From the NCBI RefSeq assembly GCF_003597395.2, contig NC_133770.1, positions 8,587,049 through 8,651,048 on the forward strand: a stretch of 64,000 nucleotides of DNA. The letters are read 5' to 3'. Both the position numbers and the translations under genes were made by a program. The notes under the pieces are model-generated. The model saw only the letters and a list, made by a program, of their open reading frames with translations, was not told where the DNA came from and did no database searches. Below are positions 24,151 to 36,797 of the stretch, one piece after another (positions within the stretch are counted from its first letter, which is position 1; each line of letters opens with the position of its first letter). This stretch comes from Chelonoidis abingdonii. Lineage: Eukaryota > Chordata > Testudines > Testudinidae.

Positions 24151-24969
24151 AAAAAGGCAAAAGGTTTAATGTTCACCAGTGGTCTTGCTATTATCCATTT
24201 AAATTGCAGAATCTGAAAGTCCCACTCCAGAAGCCCTTCTGCAAGAAGACTGTTGCTGCCATAAGCTTGTTCTTCAGAAAGCTCAGTAGTGATAGAGATT
24301 ACCACTTTGTCATTCTTCAGTGTCATCTTATTCCAGTGCATGACAAGGGTGAGGGTCACATACTCCAGAGAGCAAACCAAATCGTTTACAGGGTGTTCCC
24401 CCTCACCACATCTCCCAAGGTGGGGACAGGTCTAGATCCTGGGATGAAAGGATCTGAATGGGGTCCGGCTTTCCTCTCACTCACTAAGCCATTACAGAGT
24501 CCCCACCTCAACTCTATGGATTCCAGCCAGCTCCTTTCTTACAAAAGCAGGTCATTATGCAGCTGGAGTTGAGGTCAGTAGTGGGACAACAGGACAAACC
24601 TCATGAAGTAAGGGGAGCCACAGTTTAATGTTCCCAGTCAGATTGTAGCTTCATCTCCAAGTACAAGTGGATCTCTCTCCCTTCACCCTCATTGGATTCC
24701 TTTTTGTACTAGATGCTAGGTGAATCACTCAATTAGTTCAGTGCTTGTAATCGTAACACTCCAACTCAATGGAGATTCTATTCCCCTTTTTTTCCCCCCC
24801 ACCCCACCCACCATAGTCAAGGCTATTTCACAGCAGTCCCTATGGAGCTGGGTTGGTGACAGGTGTTAAAGGTAATAAGGAGGGGATGGGGGGCGGGGAG
24901 TCAGGAGGAGTGATGATTGCTACTTTGTTACCCATTAGGTTTCTCTGGAGTTAGGGAGTGGAGAGAGAG

Positions 24970-25005
<36 letters not shown>

Positions 25006-25153
25006 TACTTCAGCTACAGTCAGGAGGGAACCTCAAGATCACACAGACCACTTCTGTGCATGCACATCCCAAGGGGTCATAGGAATCAGCCGCTGCCTAC
25101 AGAGGTAACATCAGGAAGACAGTAAATAGAGTTCTTAAAAAGATGTTAGCTTA
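24151..25153. other. WNT9A intron 1 with simple repeats
   Basis: A x32 at 24970-25001 preceded by GA repeats. The open frame at 24114-24572 is unlike any known family. Confidence 0.5.
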
Positions 25154-25471
25154 GGGTACATCTTCCGGCCGGTAGCAATCAGGGAATTGATTTATCACAT
25201 CAATCGTAGACGTGGAAAAAAAAAAAAGAAAAAAAAAGAAAAAAAGAAAAAAAAAACCGATCCCCAATCGCTCTCCCATCGACTGCTGAACTCCAACTCA
25301 GCAAGAGGCGGATGCAAAAGTTGACAGGGGAGCGGTGGCTGTTGATCCCATGCCATGAGGACACGAAGAAAGTGATTCTAAGTCGATCTAAGATATGCAA
25401 CTTCAGCTACAAGAACAGCATAGCTGAAGTCAACATATCTTAAATTGATTCCCCCCCAAGTGCAGGCCAGC
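25154..25471. mobile_element. Harbinger-type MITE split by an A-rich run
   Basis: Starts GGGTACATCTTCCGGCC after TTA. The right end, near GTGCAGGCCAGC, is decayed. It has the same ACTTCAGCTAC...TAGCTGAAGT stem-loop (25400-25430) as the MITEs at 17579 and 18808. An A-rich run with scattered G (25214-25256) lies inside. Confidence 0.55.
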
Positions 25472-28261
25472 TGCAGCTAGGAATTTGTGTGTTTGCTCAA
25501 AGGTATTGGGAAAAGTTTTCAACTAGCAATAATCGCACCTCATACTACTATCCAGTCCTGACTACCTAACAGAACAGATCTGTGCAAAGAGCCAAGAAAG
25601 TCCCCGCTCTAACCAGATTTCACCCTTTCATAAGGCAGGATCCCAAGACAGAGGGTATATTACATCGCAATAGAAAACCTACCGCACCAAGTCTCAGACT
25701 ACAGCCCAGGCTGTGGAGTGAAGAACAGCAGTGGAACTACCAAGCAGATGTTTTGATCCTTTGTAACCATGATCCAGGTGAGGTGACTGGAGCCCAGGAA
25801 GCAACTCATCTCTCCCAGCACTCGTGTGCCCACTTCAGTTTTACCACCTCATTTGCTTTAGCAAGTGTTCAGACAATGATGCATCTCCCTCAACCATGTA
25901 ACACATATGCTGTTGCATGTTAATGTAACCAGAACACAGCACACTAGTGAGCAGCTCCTAGAGTGTCTCAGCCTGCAGATGACAGCCTTTTACCACCTCT
26001 AGTGGGAGCAGCAGAAACAAGCTTTTGTGTGCTTAAGCAGTGAATTAGCATGCCCTCGTACAATGTATTCTGATCCACTCAACTCAACCCCATGCCATTA
26101 GTGCAGGAGTCAGCTGCAGGGCTCTGTTCTGTATCACTCCTGTCCTGCACAGTAGATACTGGTGCTTAAGATGCCCCCATACTGCTCCACTTCAGTTCTG
26201 GAAGGGCCACCTCCAGACACAAGCGGTTCAGTTTTCTCCCTGCTATGCAATGAGTAGCAATTAAAATGGCTGTATCTCCCTTCATATGCTCTCAAGTATC
26301 ATACAGAGGACTTGGCTCAAGAGGGAACTGGAGGCTGACTGCATTGCTAAGACCAGACAACTTGGGAGCTGGGAATGACAGGCCAAGCAGCAGTTTGTTG
26401 CTGGCAAGGGGTGCCAATCTTTGCCCCTGGGTTTCCACCTATTGTGGCTGCCTATAGGTAGGAGATCCATGTAAATGTAGCCACATGGGACAGACTAGAG
26501 GCACTGAGTGCTGTGGTGCTCAGAAGTTTGTCTTTGACTGAGAAGTTGGTCCAGTAAGAGATTACTTCACCCACCTGGTCCCAGCATATGAAAGACACAG
26601 CTACAACAATGCTGCAAAATGAACATTTATGGCACTATTATTTTATTAACTGAAGAGCTTCAGAAGCTTTGAGCACAAACAAAAATAGTCACCCTGGCAA
26701 CTGTGTGTGAACGTGATCATATTTACCCACCCATTTCTGTACTGCCTAGTCCCACCAAGGAATTTCAACCCCTGAAGCCAAAAGCTTCTTAAATCACGCT
26801 ATACACGTTGTCAAGAAAGAGTTGACAAAGTTACAAGAACTTCAATAGCAAGAGGTTGGCAAGAATCAGAACAATTCTTGAAGCCTGAATAAAGAGCCCA
26901 CAAAATGTAACCTCATCCACCCCTCTGCCCCCATTCAAGAATACGCAACACCTCAATGGTGGTCATGTGGCAGATGCCTCAAGAGATTAGGTAATACTTT
27001 GCAACAATCACCATGTAGAGGCGATTCAAGGCTCCAGGAGAGGGCAACAATGGAATGTTTGATTTACTTGTTCCCAAGGTCTGTTACCGTCTCTCTGGCA
27101 TGTCATGCCCACAGCGGGCTCTTTAGAAAGATGAAAAGTTTGAGCGAAGCAAACTGTAGGTTTGTTCCCAGAAAAAGCCTGTGAACTGCCAGCTGCTCTT
27201 ATGACCACCCAAACGGTCCATGTATTTCTTAAACGGTGCTGAATTAAGTACAGGAATTGAGATATCGTGAGGGAAGAGATGGGAGATTGGAAAGCGAGAA
27301 CTACTGGCCAAAGAAACCTCAGTTCTGGCGAGGGTGACAGTATTTCCCCCATGCTGAATACAGGACACCTGGCAAAATTACTCCCATTCAAGCAACTTCA
27401 ACAGCAATCAGAACTATGCAGTACAAACATTCAGATAAATATTAAGTTCACTGAGCTGGTGTTAAAAAGAAACACTATGTAGTTGGATTCATTTTATTTG
27501 CCTTCTTATCTTTAAGGCTTTAGGGTTCACATAGGGATAAGTGAGAGACACAGCAGAGGTGACCAACTGACCTGATCCTGCCTGGTGCTCTCCACCCTCC
27601 ATGCCTGGCTGGGCCCCTGGGACAGACTCACCTGTCCTGGTACCACATCTTCCCAAGCCAAAATGTGGGGGGGGGGGGTCACATAGCTGTGGTCAGCAGC
27701 TGCCTTTCAGCACAGCGCAGGAGGGAAGGGACAGGCACTGCTTCCAGCTTCAGGAGAGGAATGACCTGGCCAGTCTCTTTGCAGAGCTCCTCTCTTCCCC
27801 CCCACCCACTCCCCTGTGGCTGGAAGCAGCTTGTCCCTTCCTGCCTGCACAATGTCAAAAGGCAGCTAACTCCAGGCTGCAGGCGGCCACAGGCATAACC
27901 CAGCCACCTCCTGTCCCCTGGCTATGGTATGGACAGGAAGGGGTTAAGCCCTAAGGATGCATTGTGCACCAGGGCCCACAGAATCTGACTGCAGGGGCTT
28001 CAGAGAACCAGCCAGAGAGGTGGCTCAGCAAGGGAGGGTGCCTCGGGGACGGAGTAGTCCTATGCTTCTTGGGGGCAGGACCTAGGGTGGGGGAAGAGAG
28101 GTAGGTGAAGGAGCACAAACAGGCTGGAAATAGCTTCCCCCACCCCCACCACTCCAGAGCATAGCCAAGGGGCAGAAAGACTTCCTGCGAGGCTTTGGCA
28201 CATGCAGGGCTCAGCTCCCTCTAGTTAGCCCCCAGGCTGGAGGGTCTTGGGCTTTTCCAGG
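25472..28261. other. WNT9A intron 1, no gene seen
   Basis: Contains a degraded copy of the 17112 family around 26520-26620 and a G run at 27665-27678. No exon or complete transposon seen. Confidence 0.5.
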
Positions 28262-28269
28262 GTGCCAGC

Positions 28270-28869
28270 CAGGACCGGCGCTAGGGTTTCTGGCGCCCTA
28301 GGCGCCGGGACATTTCGCCGCCCCGCGGGCGGGTCTCGTGGCTCCGGCGGAGCTGCCGCAGGCATGCCTGCGGCAGGTCCACCGTACGCCGCGGCTCCCT
28401 GCCCTGGGGGCTGGGGGGTGCCCTGGGCTGCCGGGTCGCGGCGGCGACTCCCTGACCCTGGGGGGGGCATGCCCTGGGCTGCCGGGTCGCGGCGGCGACG
28501 GCTCCCTGACCCTGGGTGGGGGAGAGGCGCGCCCTGGGCTGCGGCGGCGGCTCCTCACCCCGGGGCGGGGGGGCGCCCTGGGCTGCCGGGTTCGCGGCGG
28601 CTCCCTGACCCGGGGGGCGCCCTGGGCTGCGGCGGGGTCCCTGACGCGGGGGGGCCCTGGCTGCTCGGCTGCAGCGGGGGGCGCACTGACTCGGGGAAAC
28701 ACCTTGGGCTGCCGGCTGCAGGCAGCTGCTGCCGCCGGCAGCTCAGCCCCTCCAGCAGCAGCGGCTGCAACCATTTAAAAAAATTTTGAGGGGTGCCACT
28801 TTTTGGTGCCCCCAAATCTTGGCACCCTAGGCAACCACCTAGTTGGCCTAAATGGTTGCACCGGCCCTG
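28270..28869. mobile_element. hAT-type element with internal GC-rich amplification, TSD GTGCCAGC
   Basis: A 600-bp element with ends CAGGACCGGCGCTAGG and GCACCGGCCCTG, flanked by perfect GTGCCAGC repeats (28262-28269, 28870-28877). Inside, from about 28421 to 28720, a unit beginning CCCTGGGCTGC is repeated about six times with lengths of roughly 35-60 bp, giving a very CpG-rich block. The overlapping open frames on both strands here follow from the lack of AT and are not taken as genes. Confidence 0.85.
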
Positions 28870-28877
28870 GTGCCAGC

Positions 28878-31451
28878 CCAGCCAGAGGCAGTGGGTGAGG
28901 AAGGAGCCTGCCGGCCATGCTATGGTGAGCAGAGCACTCTGACCAGTGGCTGGTTCGCCAGACAGTGCTGGGAGCAGGATGCGCCTTGTGGGGTGGGTGA
29001 GGTGAAGGGGCTGCATGTAGAGGGCCAGTGTGGGGGCAGCAGAGGTGACACATAAGCAGCTGTTGCCTGGCACTTGCCCACACACTTACCAGCCACTGCA
29101 GCTCGCAGCCAGTGCCAGTTGAGGCCCTGCTGACCAAGAGCCAGCATGCAGCGGGGACTATGCTGACGGACCAGCACGGGGAGCGGCTGGCCCTGTGTGC
29201 TGCAGCTTTGCCTCTCCACCTGCCTTGCACATCCACCCTTATCCTCGGTCACTGGACCTCTGCCATTCACCGGTGGTAGGTGGGCCACTGGTGAGCAGGG
29301 ATCCAGCCAGTAGCAGGATCTGCCAGTACTGATGTCAGGGGAGACAAAAAAATATGGTTCAATTTCCCCCTTTTTAAAACAAAGGCAGGACACCTGCAGG
29401 AGGACTTAAACACAGGACTGTCCCTTTAAAAAATAGGACATCTGGCCATTCTAGTTTGACAGGCTGAAGCAGCAGTAGCAAGGAGGATTGCAGACATTTC
29501 AGTCACAGGTTTTAACACTGTTTCTCAACGGCTTTGCTGCCACCTACCCTTTGAACATCGAAACAAGGCCAAGTGCTACTGAATAACCTCACTGTCTGTT
29601 CTGGTGACAGCCCACCTGCAAGGAATTTTGAACGTTGTTAAGAAGCAGGCTGTTCTACCCAGGCAGCTGTCTCTAGAGCACAGCGGAGGTGGGTGGCTGA
29701 ATTTTTCAGTAAGATCCCATCTGCTGCAATGAGACATCAGGAAGAGGGCTGCTCTGAAAACCTCAGTCTTTTCATTCTTGCCCCCTCGCATTGCAGCCAT
29801 CGTCTTAGGGGACATGGTATGTCTCTAGTGAGACTTCAGACCTGCATCTCAGAACATGCTTCTGAATTTAAACCCCTGTCAAGATTAGGAAGAGAAAAGT
29901 CTCCCACAGTATCACATGCCAACCCCTCTCCCAGATTTAGAGTTGAGGTTTCCACAGGCATTGTTCCATGAAAATGGTTTAGCTGTTTTTTTTTTGTTTT
30001 TGTTTGGGGGGGAAGGGGGGAGTATGCTGGAGGCTGATTTTGTAAGAAACAGCTGAAGTTTAAGTTAGACCCCATACCTGACAGGATTCTCCCCACTCCC
30101 CTTAAAACATCTTACTGAAAGACAGAAGAGGAATGAAGTCCCATTCTCTCACTCCAGCCGTCTGAAGCAAAGAGCCAGAGCTGGTGTCACCAGTACTTTG
30201 AATGTGTAAGTCACAACAAGGGCTAAACACTAAACAAATGAGGAGGGTCTTTTTTTGTGGCATCTCCACTTGCAGTTTATTTGGGATACCTGGCTTGCGA
30301 GGGGCCCAGTGCAGTTATTGGAGCACTTTTACTTTACTCCAGTGAGTTAAAGCAGCAGAGAAGAGTGAAACTGTCCCTGCTGCCCCTGATTTAAGACTAA
30401 GTGACAAAGCAAGTAGCATGGTCAGAAGGATGCATGCAGGATTAGGGGGGAAGAGATGGACAAAAATAGCACGGGAATGCAGGAGAGACACTGAGCACCT
30501 CCCCTCCAAAAAACCCACAATACCCCCCCAGTTAAATGTTAGGCACTGCTTCAGTATGGGGGCTTGGAAATTTCTACAAATGTACCTGTGTGACTACATT
30601 GTCCACACCTAGATGTGCATGAACAGCTGAGGTGGGGGAGCTGGGAAATCTCCTGAACTTGCAGTAGGCAGATTACTGCCTATAATGTTTTATACAAGTC
30701 TGCTTGGGGGTTAGGAACTGCATGGGAGCTTATTTCTCTACTGCTTTAGCTTCTCCATGCTTGCTATACAGCCTTAGGTAGGTCATCTCCCTCTGCGAGG
30801 GTAGCCGTAGTTATATAGGATGATAACTCCCTACCCACAAAAAAACCAAACACCACACAACTTAATGTGTTACACAGACTCCAGTAGATGGAAAACTCAG
30901 CACTTGCAGAGTACATATATTATTCTCCGCACTACTGGCCAGTCATTTTGACCATAGATTTGTACCAACTGGTTTTCTTTCAGAGAAATTCCCATCTTTT
31001 TAATCCCTCATGCCTGACTCCTCTACCAATCAAATTTGTGACAAATTGAAGATTGGTCCAAATTTCAGATAATGCCAGCTGCTTTTGTATGATTGCAGTT
31101 TCCACCTACAGTCTTTAAAATGACGCAAGGATCAAGCCTTCTGACAAAACCTGACCCAAAACTGTTTGTAATGGAACTGGAAAGATTCAGCCCTGCACAT
31201 ACCCAATGTGTTTCTAGAGCATTCCCTATTTACTGGGCATTCCTGCCTGGCAGTGGAGGAGCATGGAGGCAAGATAAAACAGGATGCTTCATCTTTATGG
31301 CCACCAAAAGTGCTTTTAAAGTCCCAGCTCTACAATGCTGGGCTGGAAATACTGTCCAGATGGACCTAAACTGCAAAATCCAATTTAGACCACCACCAAG
31401 TTAGTAAAACTTTGTGCCAGAAAACTTGTTATGTAAAGCCTCTTGCTGGTC
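28878..31451. other. WNT9A intron 1, no gene seen
   Basis: No exon, RNA gene or complete element recognised. Confidence 0.5.
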
Positions 31452-31459
31452 ATTAGGGC

Positions 31460-31727
31460 CTGGGGTGGCTCCATGCACCAGCATACCAAGCGTGTGCCTT
31501 GGGCAGCAAGCCAAGGGGGGTGCTCTGCTGGTCGCCGCAAGGGTGACAGGCAGGTTGCCTTCAGTGACTTGCCTGCAAAGGGTCCGCTTGTCCTGTGGCT
31601 TTGGTGAACCTCCCACAGGGGTGCTGCTGAAGCCGGTGGCTTGCCTGCAGGAGGTCCAGGTCCCCGGTCCTGCGAAGGCAGCCTGCCTACCGTGCTTGGG
31701 GCAACAAAATACCTAAAGCCGCTCCTG
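31460..31727. mobile_element. hAT-type MITE, diverged TSD
   Basis: Starts CTGGGGTGGCTCCATG and ends TAAAGCCGCTCCTG. The flanking 8-mers ATTAGGGC and ATTATGGT agree at six of eight positions. The interior (GGGCAGCAAGCCA, CTTGCCTGCA, GGGGCAACAAAAT) matches the MITE at 4278, so both belong to one family. Confidence 0.7.
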
Positions 31728-31735
31728 ATTATGGT

Positions 31736-34700
31736 CCTTCTGGTTCTAGATGGAATTTGGCAAGTACAGTAGCATGAAGCTGGAAGGTTACAAAACTAGA
31801 AGCAGAATCAAAACTCTGTCTAGAGTGTGCTTTCAAGCCCTTCTCATTTTGATCAGAACTAGTTCTTCCACTACTAAGAATCCACATAGCTGCTGTTTGA
31901 TCTACGTATTGCCATGCCAGCCCAGTGGTTTTATCTGGTAGATATAAAAGGAAAGGAGGAGTACATCTGTGTGTGTTCATGCTAGTTAAGGTTTCCTGTG
32001 TGGTTCAGCCAGTTGTGCCTACAGGTATGTTTATTTCACTACTTTAGCAAAGCAGCAGACTTTTTAATGGAACTGTTGATATTTTTCCTGGCTGGAATTC
32101 CTGGCTAGGCTAGGCAGCGTACAACTGAAGTTCATTCCTAGCTACAGTCTGAAACTATTATTCTCCTCGTGGGACTGAAGAGAATTGAATTGAAGGTTTC
32201 CATTGCATCGGTCAGATTTCTTCCTTCTTCATCCTTCACATTTAAGATATCTAAATAAAGGATCTCAGGCAGTTGACAGTAGCTCTTGCATAGGCCAAGG
32301 CTCGCTTTAACACCAGGCACACTGGACATTCATCTCCATCATTGCAGCCATATGTGGCACCATAACTAGGTACACCCCAGCAGATGAAGCTCTAAGCATA
32401 AGGCTTGATGCAAGGCCAAACACCTTGGGACAAGGCTAGTGGGGGAAGATTCCAGCTTTGTTAGCTTAGGCCACATGATCAATAGATCATTCTTTTGGTA
32501 TTTTTTTTGGCATTCCTTTTGATACTGCAATGGGAACAGTAGCTCCAGTCTGCAAGCAGCATGCTTCTGTTTTGCAGAGTATAGAGAGAGTACTACTACC
32601 AGCAAGACATTTATATTCCAGTATCACTCAGAGATCTCAAAGATCAGAGACCTATGCAAGCTACATTAGATATGCATAATACAAGTTCCTGATCCTGAGA
32701 GCTTAAAGACTTCAGTGCACAAGAGAATTCTCCTTTACAAGAGATTAAGTAACTTGCCAGAGGTCTCACAGATTGTGGCAGAGCCAGGAACTAAACCCAG
32801 ATCTCCAGAGTCCCATTGCAGGGTCTTAAGTGAGGAAGGATAGTCTGATCTAAACTTGTCTTCCCTGAAACAAAGTGAGACGAGATCTCTCGGTTAGCTT
32901 TTGACCAAGCACAACCTATCAGCGACAGTCTCTTAAAAAGGTCAACAGGGCATGCATGCACATATCCTCTGGGGTCTTAGAGAGCGGCACCTGGTGAGAC
33001 AGTAGGATGGCTCAAGCAGTCCGATTGCGTGCCTTTGTTGAGAACAAAAAAAGGAGAGCTGGTGCAAAGCAGTAACAGGCTGAGACAATGTGATCCTACA
33101 GAACAAGTGCTGGATTTGTTCTTGCTGCAGGAGGTGGGTTTTGCTCTAGCCTGCAGTACCTTCATGCCAAGTAGCGCATAGAACCATAGATCAGGCTTCC
33201 AATGGGTATAGGTCTTGGAATTCTTTACTGATTCTGGGGGAAACTTCAAAGCGAAGTCTACCCCTGCTCCCATCCTAGACCTCTAGGAGTTAGGTATTTG
33301 CCTGCTCCTCATTCTATAGCCACGATGTCATGAGGTGCTTCATTGAAGGTCCAGGCCACAAGAGCAGCACCTGGCCAGGAATGCAGACAATGGCTGGGGG
33401 TTTCTGCACTCATTGCTGAGAAGAGGCTGGTTTCATACACTTGGTGACACCACGCTGGTCTTGCAATTATACACGTTTAAAGACAAAGTTCTAACCTTGG
33501 CTACACCTACAACTCCCATTGACATAGGTGGGAGCTGCATGGACATATGGTAGATAAGGGCAGAATTTACCCCTCAGAATACCAAGACCCTAAAGCTTCA
33601 GGTACCAGTAGAGTTGATGTGTACAACAAGCAGCAGTCACTAATGTAGGCATTTGCTCAAAGTAAGTGCCTATAAGATCAGTGTCAGATTCCTTTAGACA
33701 CACACACTTGCTATGTGCCTGAGTTTTGAGACCAGTCTCTGCAAGAATGCAAGTTGCAGCCTGCTCCTCTTCCCTAGCTCTGAGAACCTCTCCTCCACCC
33801 AAGCCTGTGGGCTAGTACATAACCAGTCAAGAGACATTTCTCAAGGGCACATGCTCACTCATTGGATTCTTCACCCTGGGCAATTCATAGTGCACTGGAC
33901 TGTGAGGACTATTTGGGGAGAAATGGAAAAGGTGCAGTTATGCTGCACTGCCAGACCAACCACTCAAACCTTTGTTTGGTCCAGGCTTTGAAGCTGTGCT
34001 CCGGCTCTGCTCCAGAGCCCTGGTTTGGTCTATCTTATGCTCCCCCTAGAAGGGTTCTTTCACCTCTGTCCTGGCCCACACAGACCCAGTCTAATGAGAT
34101 TTTGGATCCCTAGGGCCAACATACAAGATTGATTGGAGCTGGTAGTACCTATTCAAGCAAAGCCAGGGAAGAACTTGCTAACTTGACTGCATGCTACCTT
34201 TGAGCCCAAATGCAACAGCTGTTTCTTATAGAAGAGATCTCGTTGGGCCAAGCTAGGGTGGTGTATTGGGAGGGGTTATGTTGCCTGTTGGCTGTCTGGG
34301 ATCTGCCTGCAATTATGCAAGGCACGCACTGTGGGGAGGAGGGTGGTGGGGAGAAAGACTCTCCAGGTAGCTCCCAGCAGTTTTGCCACAGAGCTTGTGC
34401 CCCAGAGGAGATTTCCCCATTGACAGTGGCTAGAAAACCTTTGATTGTAGGGGTGTGCAGAGGACTGTGGGAATAGAATCAAGCTGGTGAGTTTGCTGTG
34501 TCTTTAGAGACCTGGCCTTTTGAGCATTAGGATAGATTGTGCCCCTACTTCAGGCACAACCAGTGAGTTTTTAAAGGCAGCTTTGTTTTAAATGTCACAC
34601 TTGTTTGCATGGAGCACCCACCCCTTCAAGGCATGGCTGAGTAATCAGAAACTGCACTAGAGGGGTTCACAGGGCAGAATCAACACCTTGAATGGCACAT

Positions 34701-34944
34701 GGAAGTATATGGAAGATAGTAAAAGCAGTGGAGGCCAGAGAGACTTGCAGCAGCTCACACTAAGTTCAGCATCTTGCAAATATCAGGCTGTAAAGCAACT
34801 CAGTACAACTTGTTGGATTAAGTGTGCCCAAGTCCAGGAGAGGTGGACAACTAAGCACTCTTCTGGGGAATAGTCTTGTATATTTTCCTACTCTAGTTCC
34901 TGCTCAGGCATCAGCTACCACTCATTCATTTCAACAAATGCACC
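31736..34944. other. WNT9A intron 1, mostly unremarkable
   Basis: A MIR-like fragment on the minus strand is possible at 32740-32825 (around AGCCAGGAACTAAACCCAGAT). Nothing else recognised. Confidence 0.45.
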
Positions 34945-35500
34945 ATAAGAATGGCCATACTGGGTCAGACCAAATGTCCATCTAGCCCAATATCCAGTCT
35001 TTGACAGTGGCTTTGTAGGAAATGAACAGAACAGGTAATCAAGTGATCCATCCCCGTCACCCATTCCCAGCTTCTAGCAAACAGAGGCTAGGGACACCAT
35101 CCCTGCCCATCCTGACTAATAGCCATTGATAGACCTATCCTCCATGAACCTAGTTCCTTTTTGCACTCAGTTATAATCTTGGCCTTCACAATGCCCTATA
35201 GCAATGAGTTCCACAGATTGACTATGCTTTGTATGATGAAATACTTCCTTTTGTTTTAAGCCTGCTGCCTATTAGTTTCATTGGGTGACCTCTAGTTCTT
35301 GTGTGATAAGGAGTAACAAATACTTCATTTACTTTCTCCACACCAGTTATGATTTTATAGACCTCTATATCATATCCCCTCTTAGTCTCCTCTTTTCCAA
35401 GATGAAGTCCCAGCCTTATGTTCTCCTCATATGGTCTCAGACAGAGCTGGGGGTGAAATATTAAACTCAAGAATCTTTTATACACCTGATCAGCAACAGA
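34945..35500 (-). mobile_element. CR1-type LINE 3' fragment
   Basis: On the minus strand the end of ORF2 can be read in a 95-codon frame (35222-35509) with GYDIEVYKIITGVEKVNE and TRTRGHPMKL, the C-terminal block of CR1/L3-type ORF2. It is followed by a 3' UTR ending near TGGGTCAGACCAAATGTCC. This is a different CR1 subfamily from the copy at 7175. 5'-truncated and dead. Confidence 0.8.
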
Positions 35501-36639
35501 AACAGCCATAAATAAGGCACCTCATGAAGATGGAACTGGAACTGTTGAGTGGTGCTTAGCCTAACAGGTGTCCCTATGAAAGGTTTGAGTTGAGTCAACT
35601 TACCCCAGACAAAGTTAACAGCTAAAAATCAGTGGGAGCCTCTACTTCTGCCAGGTTAGAATGACCAACAGATTGAGGTGGGGGATACTGACTTGGGGCA
35701 GATATTTCAGGAATGTCTAAGATACAGGAGCACAAATTCCAACCATTCACAAGAGGACTTGTGGCTAAATCACTGAGGCACTTTAGAAAGTCTCTTCCCC
35801 CCGCCCCCTCCCAAAAGAAAAAAGATGAACAAAAAGTCTTCTCCAAGTAGTGAGATAGTCAATAGATGAGAATTAGTAACTCAAGTGGACTAAGGTACCC
35901 AATTGGTAACCTCATTGGGACTTCATGGAACAGCCAAGGATTATGTGGGTGGAATCAGAGGAGGGAAGTCATTTAATTCATCCGCTGCTGCTAGTGCAAG
36001 TGCTCTCAGATTTTTCTAGTCCAGAATGTCAGAACCCCATGACTTAGTCTACTTCCCTTGGAAGATGTGCTATAGTACACATTCTACAGTTCTTTGAAGG
36101 ACGTAGGAGACAATTTAGTCCTGCTCAGCTCCTGAATGACCTTGAGGCAGAACCTCCAAGGATGGAGCAACGCGCATAGTTCCTCATATCCCTCCACAAG
36201 AGTGGTGGCACAGTCATTACATAACCATCCAATAGGTCTAGTGTAACTTCAGTTTTTGGAGTTTTCTGGTACAGCCTTCCCCCCCCCAGTTTAAGGAAGC
36301 ATTTTTGCAGCAGCTACTCATTTATCAAAATGAGTTTTTAATTCCAGTCTTCCCTAGATATTTACCCATTCAGCACAGCTACAAGATCATTGTTAAGTCA
36401 ATGAAAACAGACCAACATGACTTTTCTTCCAGTCTCTTCCTGTAAGTGCTGATGAATGAGCAATCTAGACTTCTAATGAAGACTTGCTACACTTAATATA
36501 AAGAAAGTTGACTTGGGATCTGTCTAGTAATACTGTAAGGTTTACTAGTATGGATCTGTCCCATCATGGAAGGTGATGCAGTGGGTGCATTCCAAGTCAG
36601 TACAAACTATGAGTTTTAACACCAGATCTATTCCAGTTT
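35501..36639. other. WNT9A intron 1, no feature seen
   Basis: No recognisable gene or repeat. Confidence 0.5.
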
Positions 36640-36797
36640 CACAGAATTGCAGATTATTAGGATTGAAGGGATCTCAGGAGATCTAGTCCAACCCCCTGCT
36701 CAAAGCAGGACCAATCCCCACTTCCCTAGATTGCCCTCCTCAAGGATTGAACTCATAGCCCTGGGTTTAGCAGGCCAATGCTCATACAAGAGTTATT
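36640..36797 (-). mobile_element. Cry-type SINE
   Basis: Minus-strand copy: CTAAACCCAGGGCTATGAGTTCAATCC in the tRNA-like head (about 36745-36771), then CTTTGAGCAGGGGGTTGGACTAG and a CR1-like tail. The start of the head, including box A, is decayed. Confidence 0.85.

Noticed and set aside
28225..28789. Long overlapping open frames on both strands in GC-rich DNA
   Set aside because: Caused by lack of AT-rich stop codons in the amplified hAT element; repetitive Gly/Pro/Arg/Ala content.
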